Assembly: GCA_945893365.1 (NCBI GenBank)
Contig: CAMDED010000047.1
Coordinates: 1 to 48,430, forward strand
From: Candidatus Sulfopaludibacter sp. SbA3
Lineage (GTDB): Bacteria > Acidobacteriota > Terriglobia > Bryobacterales > Bryobacteraceae
Direction of reading: 5' to 3'
Length of the DNA stretch: 48,430 bases
The translations under genes were made by a program, and so were the position numbers. Below are positions 9,282 to 17,630 of this stretch, piece after piece. Position 1 is the first letter of the stretch; the number at the start of each line of letters is the position of its first letter. A model generated the notes under the pieces. It searched no databases. It was not told the origin of the DNA and saw nothing but the letters and a program-made list of their open reading frames with translations.

Positions 9282-10725
9282 GCCTGCATCCGCCTTGCCC
9301 CAACCGGACAAGGGCAGGGTTCTGGTCATCGACGACGAGGCCGATATCCGGGAGAGCCTGCAGGATCTGCTCCTGCTCGAGAACTACCATGTGGAACTGG
9401 CCACGAACGGCGCCGAAGGCCTCCGCATGCTTGAGGCGAAGAGCTACGACCTGGTCCTGCTCGACCTGATGATGCCGGACCGCTCCGGCATGGAAGTTCT
9501 GGCAGAAGTCCGCGAGCGCGACCGCGAAACACCCATCTTCCTAATCACCGCCTACGGTTCCGTGGAGGCTGCCGTCGCCGCGCTAAAAGCGGGGGCCAGC
9601 GACTACTTTTCAAAGCCGTGGGATAACGAAAAGCTGCTGATCGAGATCGATCGCATGATCGCGCGGCGCCGCCTCGAATACGAGAATCGGCATCTGAAAC
9701 GCGCCCTCAACCAGCGTTACGCCTTTCCCAACATCATCGGGAAGAGCGACCGCATGGTGAGGCTGCTCGACATGGTGGCGCAGGTGGCGGCGAGCCGGTC
9801 CACTATCCTTATCACTGGCGAAACGGGCACGGGAAAAGAGCTGATTGCGAAGGCGATTCACGCAAACTCGCCGCGCGCCGACGCGATGTTTGTGGCCGTA
9901 AACAGCGGTTCGCTCCCCCCGGACCTCCTGGAATCCACCCTGTTCGGACACGTCAAAGGCGCCTTTACCAGCGCCGCGCAGTCGCGCAAGGGCTACTTCG
10001 AGATCGCCAACCGCGGCACCATCTTTTTCGATGAGATCGGCACCATTGGCGCCGAGACGCAGACCAAGCTCCTGCGCGTGATTCAGGAGCGCGAGTTCAT
10101 GCCGCTCGGTTCCGGGGAAACCATTCGGGTGGATGTGCGCATCGTCGCCGCCACCAATGCCGACCTCAGAAAGCTCGTCGAAGAAGGAAAGTTCCGCGAG
10201 GATCTCTACTACCGGCTGAACGTTATCAATATCGCGCTGCCGCCCCTGCGGGACCGCAAGGAAGACGTTCCGCTTCTCTCCGCCCATTTCTTCACGAAGT
10301 ACTGCCGGGAGAATGAAAAATTTCTCGACTCGTCAAATGAATCCATCCTGAGTTTCCAGCCCGAGGCGATGCAGCTCCTGATGGACCATCTCTGGCCGGG
10401 GAATGTCCGCGAGCTTGAGAATGTCGTCGAGCGCGCCGTGGTTCTGGCCTCCGACACGTCGGTGCCGGTCGACGTTCTTCCCGAGTATTTGCTTCAGGCA
10501 GGCGGCATTCGAGTGCACAAGCCCGGCGGAGGGCCGCTGCCGGCCGACGCGTCCCTGTTTGAGATCGTGGCGGACTACGAGCGCCGTGTCATCGTGGAAC
10601 GTCTGGAGCAGAGCGGATGGAGCCAGACGGAAGCCGCCGGAAGCCTGCATATTCCGCTCTCCACGCTGAATCAGAAAATCAAGCGCCTGGATATCGACGT
10701 GCGCCGCCGCGGCGAGCGCGTTTAG
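9274..10725 (+). CDS. NtrC-type sigma-54-dependent response regulator
   Basis: 483 residues. Receiver domain at 14-125 with phosphoacceptor D64 (LLDLMMPD) and the switch lysine in FSKPW. AAA+ domain at about 150-380 with Walker A GETGTGKE (182-189), Walker B TIFFDEIG (249-256) and the R-finger region. Fis-type helix-turn-helix at the C-terminus (QTEAAGSLHIPLSTLNQKI). The loop that contacts sigma-54 reads GAFTSA (229-234) instead of the usual GAFTGA; the essential Phe-Thr pair is kept. The ATG overlaps the kinase stop by 8 bases, so the two are co-translated. It probably activates sigma-54 promoters, perhaps including the one before the kinase gene; its targets are unknown. Confidence 0.93.
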   Translation: MPEPASALPQPDKGRVLVIDDEADIRESLQDLLLLENYHVELATNGAEGLRMLEAKSYDLVLLDLMMPDRSGMEVLAEVRERDRETPIFLITAYGSVEAAVAALKAGASDYFSKPWDNEKLLIEIDRMIARRRLEYENRHLKRALNQRYAFPNIIGKSDRMVRLLDMVAQVAASRSTILITGETGTGKELIAKAIHANSPRADAMFVAVNSGSLPPDLLESTLFGHVKGAFTSAAQSRKGYFEIANRGTIFFDEIGTIGAETQTKLLRVIQEREFMPLGSGETIRVDVRIVAATNADLRKLVEEGKFREDLYYRLNVINIALPPLRDRKEDVPLLSAHFFTKYCRENEKFLDSSNESILSFQPEAMQLLMDHLWPGNVRELENVVERAVVLASDTSVPVDVLPEYLLQAGGIRVHKPGGGPLPADASLFEIVADYERRVIVERLEQSGWSQTEAAGSLHIPLSTLNQKIKRLDIDVRRRGERV

Positions 10726-10769
10726 GGTACACTGACGGACACCGGGACTCCCAGGAGAGGACACCCTCG

Positions 10770-11287
10770 ATGTTCAAGAAACCGTCGTCCGCGGTGGGAG
10801 CGCTTCCGCCGACTATCGCAGCGTTGCCCTATGGTTCGGTTTGCGCAAATCCAATGCAAGCCGGCAATCACAACCCAAACGGCCTCTGGTCATTCTGGTA
10901 CACGAGTCCGGCGAACAACTACGAGTTAATTTTAATTAGTCTCATTCAGCCAGCCGTTCGGATTAGCGATTCGTTGGGCAAGCCCCAAGAGTCGTACGCC
11001 GATCTGCCTGGTATCTTCAATTCAAGTCAAATGGCACGGAACAATTTCTTCATGATTGGACTCCCGGCGATGTCGTGGCGCACACCGACTTTTCCCAGCC
11101 CATCGCGATCGTCTGGACTGCGCCCGCGGACACCCGCGTGGCAATCAATCTCGATTTGTGGATGGCGAGGCAAATAGGGCGCAGCTCACGCACCACTTTC
11201 GTCATCGAGAATATTTTCGACATCAATCTGCTGGGATTCGGTCCCGACCAAGCCCATCCTAATCACTGTCGTTCACAAGCCCAGTAG
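10770..11287 (+). pseudogene. Frameshifted secreted beta-sandwich-type protein
   Basis: An ATG at 10770, 12 bases after AGGAG, starts a frame containing HNPNGLWSFWYTSP. This resembles a family of secreted acidobacterial and PEP-CTERM-like proteins that begin with NPNG-W-S. From about 11010 the recognisable sequence continues in another frame: NGTEQFLHDWTPGDVVAHTD, then IAIVWTAPADTRVAINLDLW, ending at a stop near 11287. The change of frame lies between about 10980 and 11015. The first frame runs on to 11177 with unlikely, Ser/Arg-rich sequence. The whole looks like one gene broken by a small indel; a sequencing error would give the same picture. Its function is unknown. It is also less GC-rich than its neighbours. 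Confidence 0.55.
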
Positions 11288-11405
11288 CGATGCCGGCAGG
11301 CTCACATGTGACTATCGGCGTGCTGAGCGACCGCTATCGCCGAGGCGGCGTCGAAGATGCGCGAGGGACCGCCATTCCCCGCCGTCAGGCGGAAACCCGC
11401 CGCCG
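11288..11405 (+). other. Short possible gene relic between pseudogene and exporter operon
   Basis: The plus-strand frame from 11290 reads GSHVTIGVLSDRYRRGGVED. This recalls the VTIGVLSDSY...GGAAAD start of some subtilase-like secreted proteins, then turns into Arg-rich sequence that is antisense to the adaptor gene. It may be a small fragment of a decayed gene. The match is short and from memory only. Confidence 0.25.
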
Positions 11406-12440
11406 TCACGGCAGCAGGAAGGCGTCCACCCGGAGACCGGTCTTGAGCGGCGGACGCCCATCCAACTCGATCAACACTTCCAGCACCTTGGTGTCCACCC
11501 GCTCGCTCGATTCACCAGTCCGGAAGTTCTTCCGCCCCAGCATCTGGCCGATGCGCACCACGCGCCCGGCGAACTGCCGGCCGCGGTAAGCCGCCGCCGT
11601 CACGTAAGCGCTCTGGCCAAGGCGCACGCGGCCGACGTCGATCTCGTCCACGTCGGCGCGCACTCGCAGGCGCGAGAGGTCAGCCACCGTGACGATCGGG
11701 ACGCCTTCGGCCGCCGTTTCCCCGGCGCGCAGATGACGGCGCAGCACCACGCCGTTGATGGGAGATCTGATCGACGTCTTGTCCAGCAGCGCGCGGGCTT
11801 CCTCCAACCGGGCGCGCGCACGCGATAGCTCGGCCTCGGCGCGGGCGCGATCCTCCTCACGAGCGGGGGCGTCCACCAGCCGGAAATGCTCGCGTGCGGC
11901 TTCGTGCCGCTTTTGCTCCGCTTCCATCTCGCGCATGGTACGGTCCACTTCCTCGCGCGCGACGTCGCCTGATGCGTGCAAAGTCTTGCGCCGTTCCCAG
12001 GCGGTGCGTGCGCGCTCCACCAGGGCGGTGGCGGTTTCGACGGCGGCGGCGGCCTCGCGGCGCTCCTGCTCCCTGGCGCCGCCGATCACGCGCCGCAGTT
12101 CGGCCTCGCGGGTTTGCACTTCGGCTTCGGCCGACCTCACGCGGGCCTGGAAGTCCTCGTCCGCCAGCCGCGCAACCGCCTCGCCCGCCCGTACGGAATC
12201 CCCCTCCGCCACCAGAACCGCGCGCAGCCGGCCCGGAAGTTCGGCTGCGAGGGCAATCTCCTCGGACAGCGGCTCCACCCGCCCCGGCGCTGCCACCAGC
12301 CCCGCGGCCGGCGCGGAGTCGATGGCCGCAGCGGCGGCTACGGCCACGCCCGGCGGGGGCGCCGCCACCCATGGCCGCCACACTACTATGGCCGTGCCAA
12401 CGAGCGCCATGATCGCCAGCCACCCCAGGATCCGCCTCAT
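11406..12440 (-). CDS. ABC exporter periplasmic adaptor (DevB/HlyD-like)
   Basis: 344 residues with an N-terminal membrane anchor (about 5-25). A lipoyl-like half motif (RVEPLSEEIALAAELPGRL) comes first, then a long Ala/Glu/Arg-rich coiled coil (about 100-200) and a second half with SPINGVVLRRHLRAGE and LRVRADVDEIDVG, the HlyD_3-type barrel. The protein would bridge the inner-membrane ABC transporter to an outer-membrane channel in a DevBCA/MacAB-like tripartite exporter. Its start overlaps the ATPase stop by four bases (ATGA), so it is the last gene of a three-gene operon read permease, ATPase, adaptor. No TolC-like gene is in the window. The substrate is unknown; cyanobacterial DevBCA exports glycolipid. 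Confidence 0.85.
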   Translation of the reverse strand: MRRILGWLAIMALVGTAIVVWRPWVAAPPPGVAVAAAAAIDSAPAAGLVAAPGRVEPLSEEIALAAELPGRLRAVLVAEGDSVRAGEAVARLADEDFQARVRSAEAEVQTREAELRRVIGGAREQERREAAAAVETATALVERARTAWERRKTLHASGDVAREEVDRTMREMEAEQKRHEAAREHFRLVDAPAREEDRARAEAELSRARARLEEARALLDKTSIRSPINGVVLRRHLRAGETAAEGVPIVTVADLSRLRVRADVDEIDVGRVRLGQSAYVTAAAYRGRQFAGRVVRIGQMLGRKNFRTGESSERVDTKVLEVLIELDGRPPLKTGLRVDAFLLP

Positions 12441-13123
12441 GTCCCCTCCGGCCCCACGATCCGGCCGTCTTCGAGGTATACCACGCGGTCGACGAAAGCG
12501 GAAGCCCGGTTGTCGTGGCTCACGATCACCACCGCCCGGCCCTGCGCCAGGCTGAGTTCGCGGAGCACCCCCAGCACGCCTCGCCCGGCTACCGAATCGA
12601 GCGCGGCGGTTGGTTCGTCGGCCAGAATAATGTCCGGTTCCCCGATCAGGGCGCGGGCGATCGCAACCCGCTGCTTCTCGCCACCGCTCATCTCCCCGGG
12701 GCGGGCCTGCGCTCGCTTCGTCAGGCCTACTGCGTCCAGCAAGGAGCGGGCCCGCACGCGCGCTTCCCGCCCGGCCTTCCCCGCCAGTTCCAGCGGCAGC
12801 GCCACATTCTCTTCCGCCGTCAGCGCGCGGAACAGGTTGAAGCTTTGGAAGACGAATCCCACGTGGCGCAGCCGGATCCGCGGAAGCTCCCGTTCGCTCA
12901 GTACCGTAATCTCGCGGCCCCGAATCCGCACGCTGCCTCTTGTCGGCCGCAGGATGCATCCCATGATGGAGAGCAGCGTGGTCTTTCCGCTTCCCGAAGG
13001 TCCCATCAGCATCACGCCTTCGCCGGGGCGCACGTCCAGGTCGACGCCGTTCAGCGCGCTCACCGCCACCGCGCCGGCGTCGTAAGTCTTGTGCACCCCG
13101 CGAATCGACACGGCCGCTTCCAT
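12437..13123 (-). CDS. ABC exporter ATPase (DevA/LolD/MacB-like)
   Basis: 228 residues with Walker A GPSGSGKTT (41-49), Q-loop FVFQSFNLF, signature MSGGEKQR (145-152), Walker B IILADEPTAALDS and switch histidine H203 in VSHD. The opening MEAAVSIRGVHKTY and the NLFRALTAEENV segment are typical of the LolD/MacB/DevA subfamily that powers export by mechanotransmission rather than uptake. It sits between the permease (3 bases apart) and the adaptor (4-base overlap). The substrate cannot be inferred. Confidence 0.93.
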   Translation of the reverse strand: MEAAVSIRGVHKTYDAGAVAVSALNGVDLDVRPGEGVMLMGPSGSGKTTLLSIMGCILRPTRGSVRIRGREITVLSERELPRIRLRHVGFVFQSFNLFRALTAEENVALPLELAGKAGREARVRARSLLDAVGLTKRAQARPGEMSGGEKQRVAIARALIGEPDIILADEPTAALDSVAGRGVLGVLRELSLAQGRAVVIVSHDNRASAFVDRVVYLEDGRIVGPEGT

Positions 13124-13126
13124 CGA

Positions 13127-14251
13127 TTACTCCCGAAAAACTTCGGCCGGATCGAGCCGCGTTACGCGATGGACCGACACCAGCGACGCCGTCACGCACA
13201 TCAGCAGGGTGAGTCCGAAAATGGCGGCCGTGAGCTGCCAGGGAACCAGGATAGCCGCACCCGCGCCGCGGCTCAGCCGGATCACTCCGAAAGCCGCTCC
13301 CATGCCAAGCCCGTAGCCCGCCACCGCGCTCCAGACCGCCTGCTGCACGATCACGGAATAGACGTAAGAGTTGGACGCGCCGATGGCTTTGAGCGTCCCG
13401 AACTCGCGCAGGTGATCGACCGTGGTCGCGTAGATGGTCTGCGCCACCACGACGCAGCCCACCATCAGGCCCACCAGCGCCGCAACCAGCAGCGCGATCC
13501 CGGCGCCCGTGGTGAAGAGCCAATAGTGCCGTGTGCGCTCGCTGAATTCCTGCCGGGTGAACACGTCCACGTCGCCCAGCCGCTCGCGGAGGCGAGCCTT
13601 CACCTCTTCGGGAGCGGCGCCGGGCCCGGTCCGCGCCAGGACGTACATGGTCTGGTCCTCCGCCGTGGAGGTGTAGTTGAGAGCGTTCTTGAAGGACGTG
13701 AAGACAAACGGCGTGGTAGTGAACGACCGGATGCCCCGGGTCAGGCCGACCACCCGCGCCCTCCGGTTGTTGATCTCCACCTGTTCGCCGAGTTCCCGAA
13801 CGCCCAAGCCTTGGCGATAGAATTCGTCGACTACCACGGTGTCGGCGATTTCCAAATCCCGGAGCGAACCCGCGATCAGGTTCCACGGCCCGCCGGCCCC
13901 CGTTGCCGGATTGAATCCGACCACCACCACGTTGGTCTCGGCGCCGTCCGGCCGCCGCCACGCGGTGAAGCGGACAATCAGTTTGTCGGCGGAGACGATG
14001 CCGGGCGTGCCCAGCGCCAGATACAGCTTGCGTTCGGAAAGAGGGAAGGCGACTTCAAAGTACTGGACACCCTTGGCGGCTATCCAGAGGTCCGCACCCG
14101 AGTGGTCGATGACGGCGGAAGTGGCGACCGTGAATCCGATGAACAGTCCAAGCTGGATCACCACGAGCACGATGGCAAACACGATCCCGGCCAGCGTGAC
14201 GGCGAATCGCGCTTTGTCGTAGAGCAGGTTGCGGCGTGCAAGCAATGGCAT
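13127..14251 (-). CDS. ABC exporter permease (DevC/FtsX-like)
   Basis: 374 residues. One transmembrane helix at about 17-40, a large periplasmic MacB-type core domain (about 45-245), and three C-terminal helices (about 255-280, 300-325, 335-360), the FtsX/MacB topology. The opening PLLARRNLLYDKARFAVTLA and the coupling-helix region HLREFGTLKAIGASN match DevC proteins. It is the first gene of the exporter operon and diverges from the DUF1549 gene over a 121-base gap. It would pair with itself as a dimer. Confidence 0.9.
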   Translation of the reverse strand: MPLLARRNLLYDKARFAVTLAGIVFAIVLVVIQLGLFIGFTVATSAVIDHSGADLWIAAKGVQYFEVAFPLSERKLYLALGTPGIVSADKLIVRFTAWRRPDGAETNVVVVGFNPATGAGGPWNLIAGSLRDLEIADTVVVDEFYRQGLGVRELGEQVEINNRRARVVGLTRGIRSFTTTPFVFTSFKNALNYTSTAEDQTMYVLARTGPGAAPEEVKARLRERLGDVDVFTRQEFSERTRHYWLFTTGAGIALLVAALVGLMVGCVVVAQTIYATTVDHLREFGTLKAIGASNSYVYSVIVQQAVWSAVAGYGLGMGAAFGVIRLSRGAGAAILVPWQLTAAIFGLTLLMCVTASLVSVHRVTRLDPAEVFRE

Positions 14252-14372
14252 GGCAAGCCTCCTAGACTACCACCAGCGGCTGCTCGGGTGGCTCGGGTGG
14301 GACTCGTTTGCGAAGGACCTTGTCCCTTGGTGTATAATCTTGACAGCGCAAGCCGAGAAGGAGCTCTGAACT
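14252..14372 (+). promoter_or_regulatory. Divergent promoter region with perfect -10 box
   Basis: TATAAT lies at 14333-14338, 35 bases before the DUF1549 start, with TTGCGA at 14308-14313 as a weak -35 at a 19-base spacing. AAGGAG at 14356-14361 is the ribosome binding site. A tandem 9-base repeat GCTCGGGTG occupies 14282-14299, between the two divergent genes. A regulator could bind there, but nothing identifies it. Confidence 0.5.
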
Positions 14373-16220
14373 ATGAGCCGAGTTGTATCCGCCGCTATTT
14401 GTACGTTTACCTCCGCCGCCCTGCTGATGGGTGCCGGGAATCCTCCCAAGAAGGCGCAGCCCGAGTCCATGCCGGCCGAAGCCTTTGCCGAAGCCCATGC
14501 CCCGATCTTCCAGCCGCCGCCATCGAAGGATGCCGGTGCGCTGACCGAGAAGGTGGCGCCATCCACGCCGGACGGGAAGCCCGTGGCGCGCGCGGCTCGC
14601 CGCAACTTCATCGACGGATACATCTTCGGGAAAATGGAACGCGAGGGCGTCCCCTACGCGCCGCAATCGACCGACTTTGAATTCCTGCGCAGAGTCTCGC
14701 TCGATCTCACGGGCCGCATTCCTTCGGCGGAAGAGGTGCGCGCCTTCACGGCGGATCGTGATCCGGCCAAGCGCGACAAACTGGTCGACCGGCTGCTGAA
14801 GAGCGAGGAGTTCGTCGACAAGTGGGCCTACTATTTCATGGATCTGTTCCGCGCCAACGGGAAAATGGGCCGTGGCCAGAACCTGTTCCACTATTGGATG
14901 AAAGAGAATCTGCGCGTCGACCGTCCCTACGACGACGTCGCGCAATCCATTATCGCCGCGTCGGCGAAAAGCAACCACGTCGTGGCGGCGTCGAACGTGA
15001 TTGCCCGCGAGCACGTGCAAGGCAAGCCGCAGCCGGACGATGGAAAAGACTGGGGCATGGTGCATCAGCTCGACACCCACGACGAGTTGAACGTGCTCTA
15101 CGGCAAGACGTTCCTGGGCGTGAATCTCTCCTGCATTTCGTGCCATGACGGCAAAGGTCATCTCGAAAAAGTCAATGTCTGGCTCAGCCGGCAGAAGCGG
15201 TCGCAATTCTTCCAAAATTCGGCGTTTATGGGTAACTCCCGCTACCTGATGTATTGGGAGGATGGGAAGCCGCAGTCGGGCGAGTTCCTCATCGACGACA
15301 ATAGCCCCGGCTACAATACCAAGGGCGGAAGCATGATTCGCGTCCCGCGTTTTGGAGGCCCGAACGCTCCCGCTTACATCATGACCGGCGAAAAGCCGAG
15401 GGCGGGAGCGGAGCCGCGCGAGGAGCTCGGCCGCATGATCACCGCCGATCCCCAGTTCGCGCGCGCCACGGCGAACATGTTCTGGGCGAGGCTGATGGGT
15501 TTCGGGATTGTAGAGCCGTTCGACGAGTTCGATCTGGCCCGCCAGGATCCGAAGAACCTTCCGGCCGGATGGGATTTGCAGCCATCGCATCCCGAGCTGC
15601 TGAACGCCCTTGCCAAGGATTTCCGGGCGAACAACTACAGTCTGCGTACTCTGCTCGGCACGATTTGCAAGTCGAGCGCCTACCAGCTATCGGCCCGCTA
15701 CAACGGTGAATGGAAGGACTCTTACACCAAGTATTACGCCCGCAAGTTCGTCCGCCAGTTAAGCGCGGAAGAGATCCACGATGCTATCGCGACGGCCACC
15801 AGCCGTCCCGGTTCGTTCGCTTACGGCGGCGAAAAGATGGGCATGGCGATGCAGTTGAGCGGTCCTGGTGGCGGGGGCGACGTGCGCTACTTCATGCAGA
15901 CGTTCGGCCAGTCGAACCGCAGTAACCCGGCGCGTAATCCAACCGGGTCGCCGCTGCAGCCGCTCTTGTTGATGCAGTCGTCGGTAGTGAACGATCGCGT
16001 CGTAGCAGCCAAAGACAGCCGCGTGCAGCGCCTGCTCGACACTTACAAGACGGACGATAAGCGCGTGGTGGAAGAGCTGTTCCTCGCCACGTTGAACAGG
16101 CCTCCGGAGGATACGGAAAACAAGATTGCGCTGGAAGCTTTGGGCAAGAACCGCATCGACGGCGCGCAGAACCTGCAATGGGCTCTGATCAATCAGGTTG
16201 GTTTCGTGTTCAATTACTGA
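14373..16220 (+). CDS. Secreted DUF1549/DUF1553 protein
   Basis: 615 residues with a signal peptide (about 1-22). DUF1549 is shown by FLRRVSLDLTGRIPSAEEVRAF (too long to be chance) and the conserved YYFMDLFR region. A CxxCH motif is present at C254-C257-H258 (CISCHDGKGH), which may bind haem c. DUF1553 follows, with ATANMFWARLMGFGIVEP, NYSLRTLLGTICKS and RKFVRQLSAEEIHDAI, and the ending AQNLQWALINQVGFVFNY. Such proteins are abundant in Planctomycetes and Acidobacteria and are nearly always followed by a DUF1501 protein, as here with a 9-base gap. They are thought to act on polysaccharides or in associated envelope chemistry; the function is not established. Confidence 0.9.
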   Translation: MSRVVSAAICTFTSAALLMGAGNPPKKAQPESMPAEAFAEAHAPIFQPPPSKDAGALTEKVAPSTPDGKPVARAARRNFIDGYIFGKMEREGVPYAPQSTDFEFLRRVSLDLTGRIPSAEEVRAFTADRDPAKRDKLVDRLLKSEEFVDKWAYYFMDLFRANGKMGRGQNLFHYWMKENLRVDRPYDDVAQSIIAASAKSNHVVAASNVIAREHVQGKPQPDDGKDWGMVHQLDTHDELNVLYGKTFLGVNLSCISCHDGKGHLEKVNVWLSRQKRSQFFQNSAFMGNSRYLMYWEDGKPQSGEFLIDDNSPGYNTKGGSMIRVPRFGGPNAPAYIMTGEKPRAGAEPREELGRMITADPQFARATANMFWARLMGFGIVEPFDEFDLARQDPKNLPAGWDLQPSHPELLNALAKDFRANNYSLRTLLGTICKSSAYQLSARYNGEWKDSYTKYYARKFVRQLSAEEIHDAIATATSRPGSFAYGGEKMGMAMQLSGPGGGGDVRYFMQTFGQSNRSNPARNPTGSPLQPLLLMQSSVVNDRVVAAKDSRVQRLLDTYKTDDKRVVEELFLATLNRPPEDTENKIALEALGKNRIDGAQNLQWALINQVGFVFNY

Positions 16221-16229
16221 GAGGGCGCG

Positions 16230-17630
16230 ATGACGTTCAAAACAGTTGGAGAAGTGACCCAGTCGCGGCGAGACCTGCTGAAGTTCGGCGGAATGGGTTT
16301 GCTCGGCGCGTCGGCGGAGGCCGTGTGGCCGCTGCAAGCGGGGGCTGCCGAATCGAAAGCGAAGCCGCGCGGAACCGCCCTTAACGTGCTCTTCTACGAG
16401 ATCTCCGGCGCCATCAGCCACATTGAGGGCTTCGACTTCAAGGAGTCGAAAGGCCTGCCGAAAGATCTGGACGTTCGCAAAGTGCGCGACGGTTTGTATC
16501 TTTCGAATCTGCTGTTCCCCAGAGTCGCGGAGCAGATGGATAAGGTGGCGATTCTGCGTTCCATGCTGAGCCACGAAGAGGTCCACTTCCGCGGACAGTA
16601 CTATCAGCAGACCGGCCGGCAACTGAACCTGGCGTTCGCGCGGGAGATTCCTTCGATCGGCTCCGTCGTGGCGATGGAGTTGGAGCAGCGCCGGCGGGCC
16701 GCCGACACGTTCCCCACCTATATGTCGTTTTACCTGGAGAAGGGCGCGGCCGGAGCGCTTTCGACCGGCTTTTTGCCTCCCCGATTCTCCGTCGTGGACA
16801 TCAATCCGGAATCGGCGGTGAAGGGCGGGGCGCTGGACCAGAAGGCAGTCGAGCTGCTCGAAGAGCGCTGGCGCCTGTTGCGTGATTTGCGCGAGGCGCG
16901 CGTGGTGCGGCCGGCCTCCTTCGGGCGCGACATGGCGGGCTACGAAGATTACTACGAAACCGCGCACCGGCTGCTCACCGACAACCGCTGGCCTGAAGCG
17001 TTCAAGATTGAGGAAGAGGACCGCAAGCGCTACGGGAACAATCCCGTGGGCATCTCGTGCATTCTGGCGCGCAATGTTTTGGCCCAGGACGCGGGCACGC
17101 ACTACATCCATATCTGCCATCCCGGATGGGATCACCACGTCAAGATCTGGGATAGGCAGGCGGACTCAAACCACTACAAGCTCTGCGCGGAGTTCGATCC
17201 GGCGTTCTCGAGCCTGCTCGAAGATCTGGCCGCCACCAAGTCGAAGAGCGATCCCGCGAAAACGCTGCTTGACGAGACCCTGGTCGTGTGCATGAGCGAG
17301 TTCGGACGGACCACAGGGGCGCTCAATAATATGGCGGGCCGCGACCATTACAACAAGTGCTATCCGGCGCTGTTCGCGGGAGCGGGCGTCAAGGGCGGCA
17401 GAATTCTCGGCGGAACCGATGCCGACGGAGCGAAGGTTCTCGACACGGGCTGGGACCACCGCGAGCAGCCGCGCATGGAGAATATCACGGCGACGATGCT
17501 CTCGGCGCTGGGAATCGATTGGAGCAAGGAAATCCGGAACACTCCATCAAAGCGCGCCTACGCGTATGTGGACCCGCTCGGTCCGAACGGTTACATACCC
17601 ACGGATGAGATTTCCACGATTTACGGATAG
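16230..17630 (+). CDS. Tat-exported DUF1501 protein (sulfatase-like fold)
   Basis: 466 residues. The N-terminus carries a twin-arginine signal SRRDLLKFGG (about 12-21). Conserved family segments: KVAILRSMLSHEEVHFRG near 110, CHPGWDHHVKIWDR near 295, VCMSEFGRTTG near 350, and GRDHYNKCYPALFAGAGVKGG near 370. Histidines and aspartates in these motifs suggest a metal-dependent alkaline-phosphatase-superfamily fold. It forms a pair with the DUF1549 protein upstream and overlaps the SUMF1-domain gene downstream by 26 bases. Substrate and reaction are unknown. Confidence 0.88.
   Translation: MTFKTVGEVTQSRRDLLKFGGMGLLGASAEAVWPLQAGAAESKAKPRGTALNVLFYEISGAISHIEGFDFKESKGLPKDLDVRKVRDGLYLSNLLFPRVAEQMDKVAILRSMLSHEEVHFRGQYYQQTGRQLNLAFAREIPSIGSVVAMELEQRRRAADTFPTYMSFYLEKGAAGALSTGFLPPRFSVVDINPESAVKGGALDQKAVELLEERWRLLRDLREARVVRPASFGRDMAGYEDYYETAHRLLTDNRWPEAFKIEEEDRKRYGNNPVGISCILARNVLAQDAGTHYIHICHPGWDHHVKIWDRQADSNHYKLCAEFDPAFSSLLEDLAATKSKSDPAKTLLDETLVVCMSEFGRTTGALNNMAGRDHYNKCYPALFAGAGVKGGRILGGTDADGAKVLDTGWDHREQPRMENITATMLSALGIDWSKEIRNTPSKRAYAYVDPLGPNGYIPTDEISTIYG

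Noticed and set aside
11406-13961. A single 851-residue fusion of adaptor and exporter segments on the minus strand
   Set aside because: The upper part is in the wrong frame of the permease and ATPase genes; only the 344 residues from 12440 form a real adaptor.
13838-14222. Plus-strand frame across the permease gene
   Set aside because: Antisense to conserved permease sequence.
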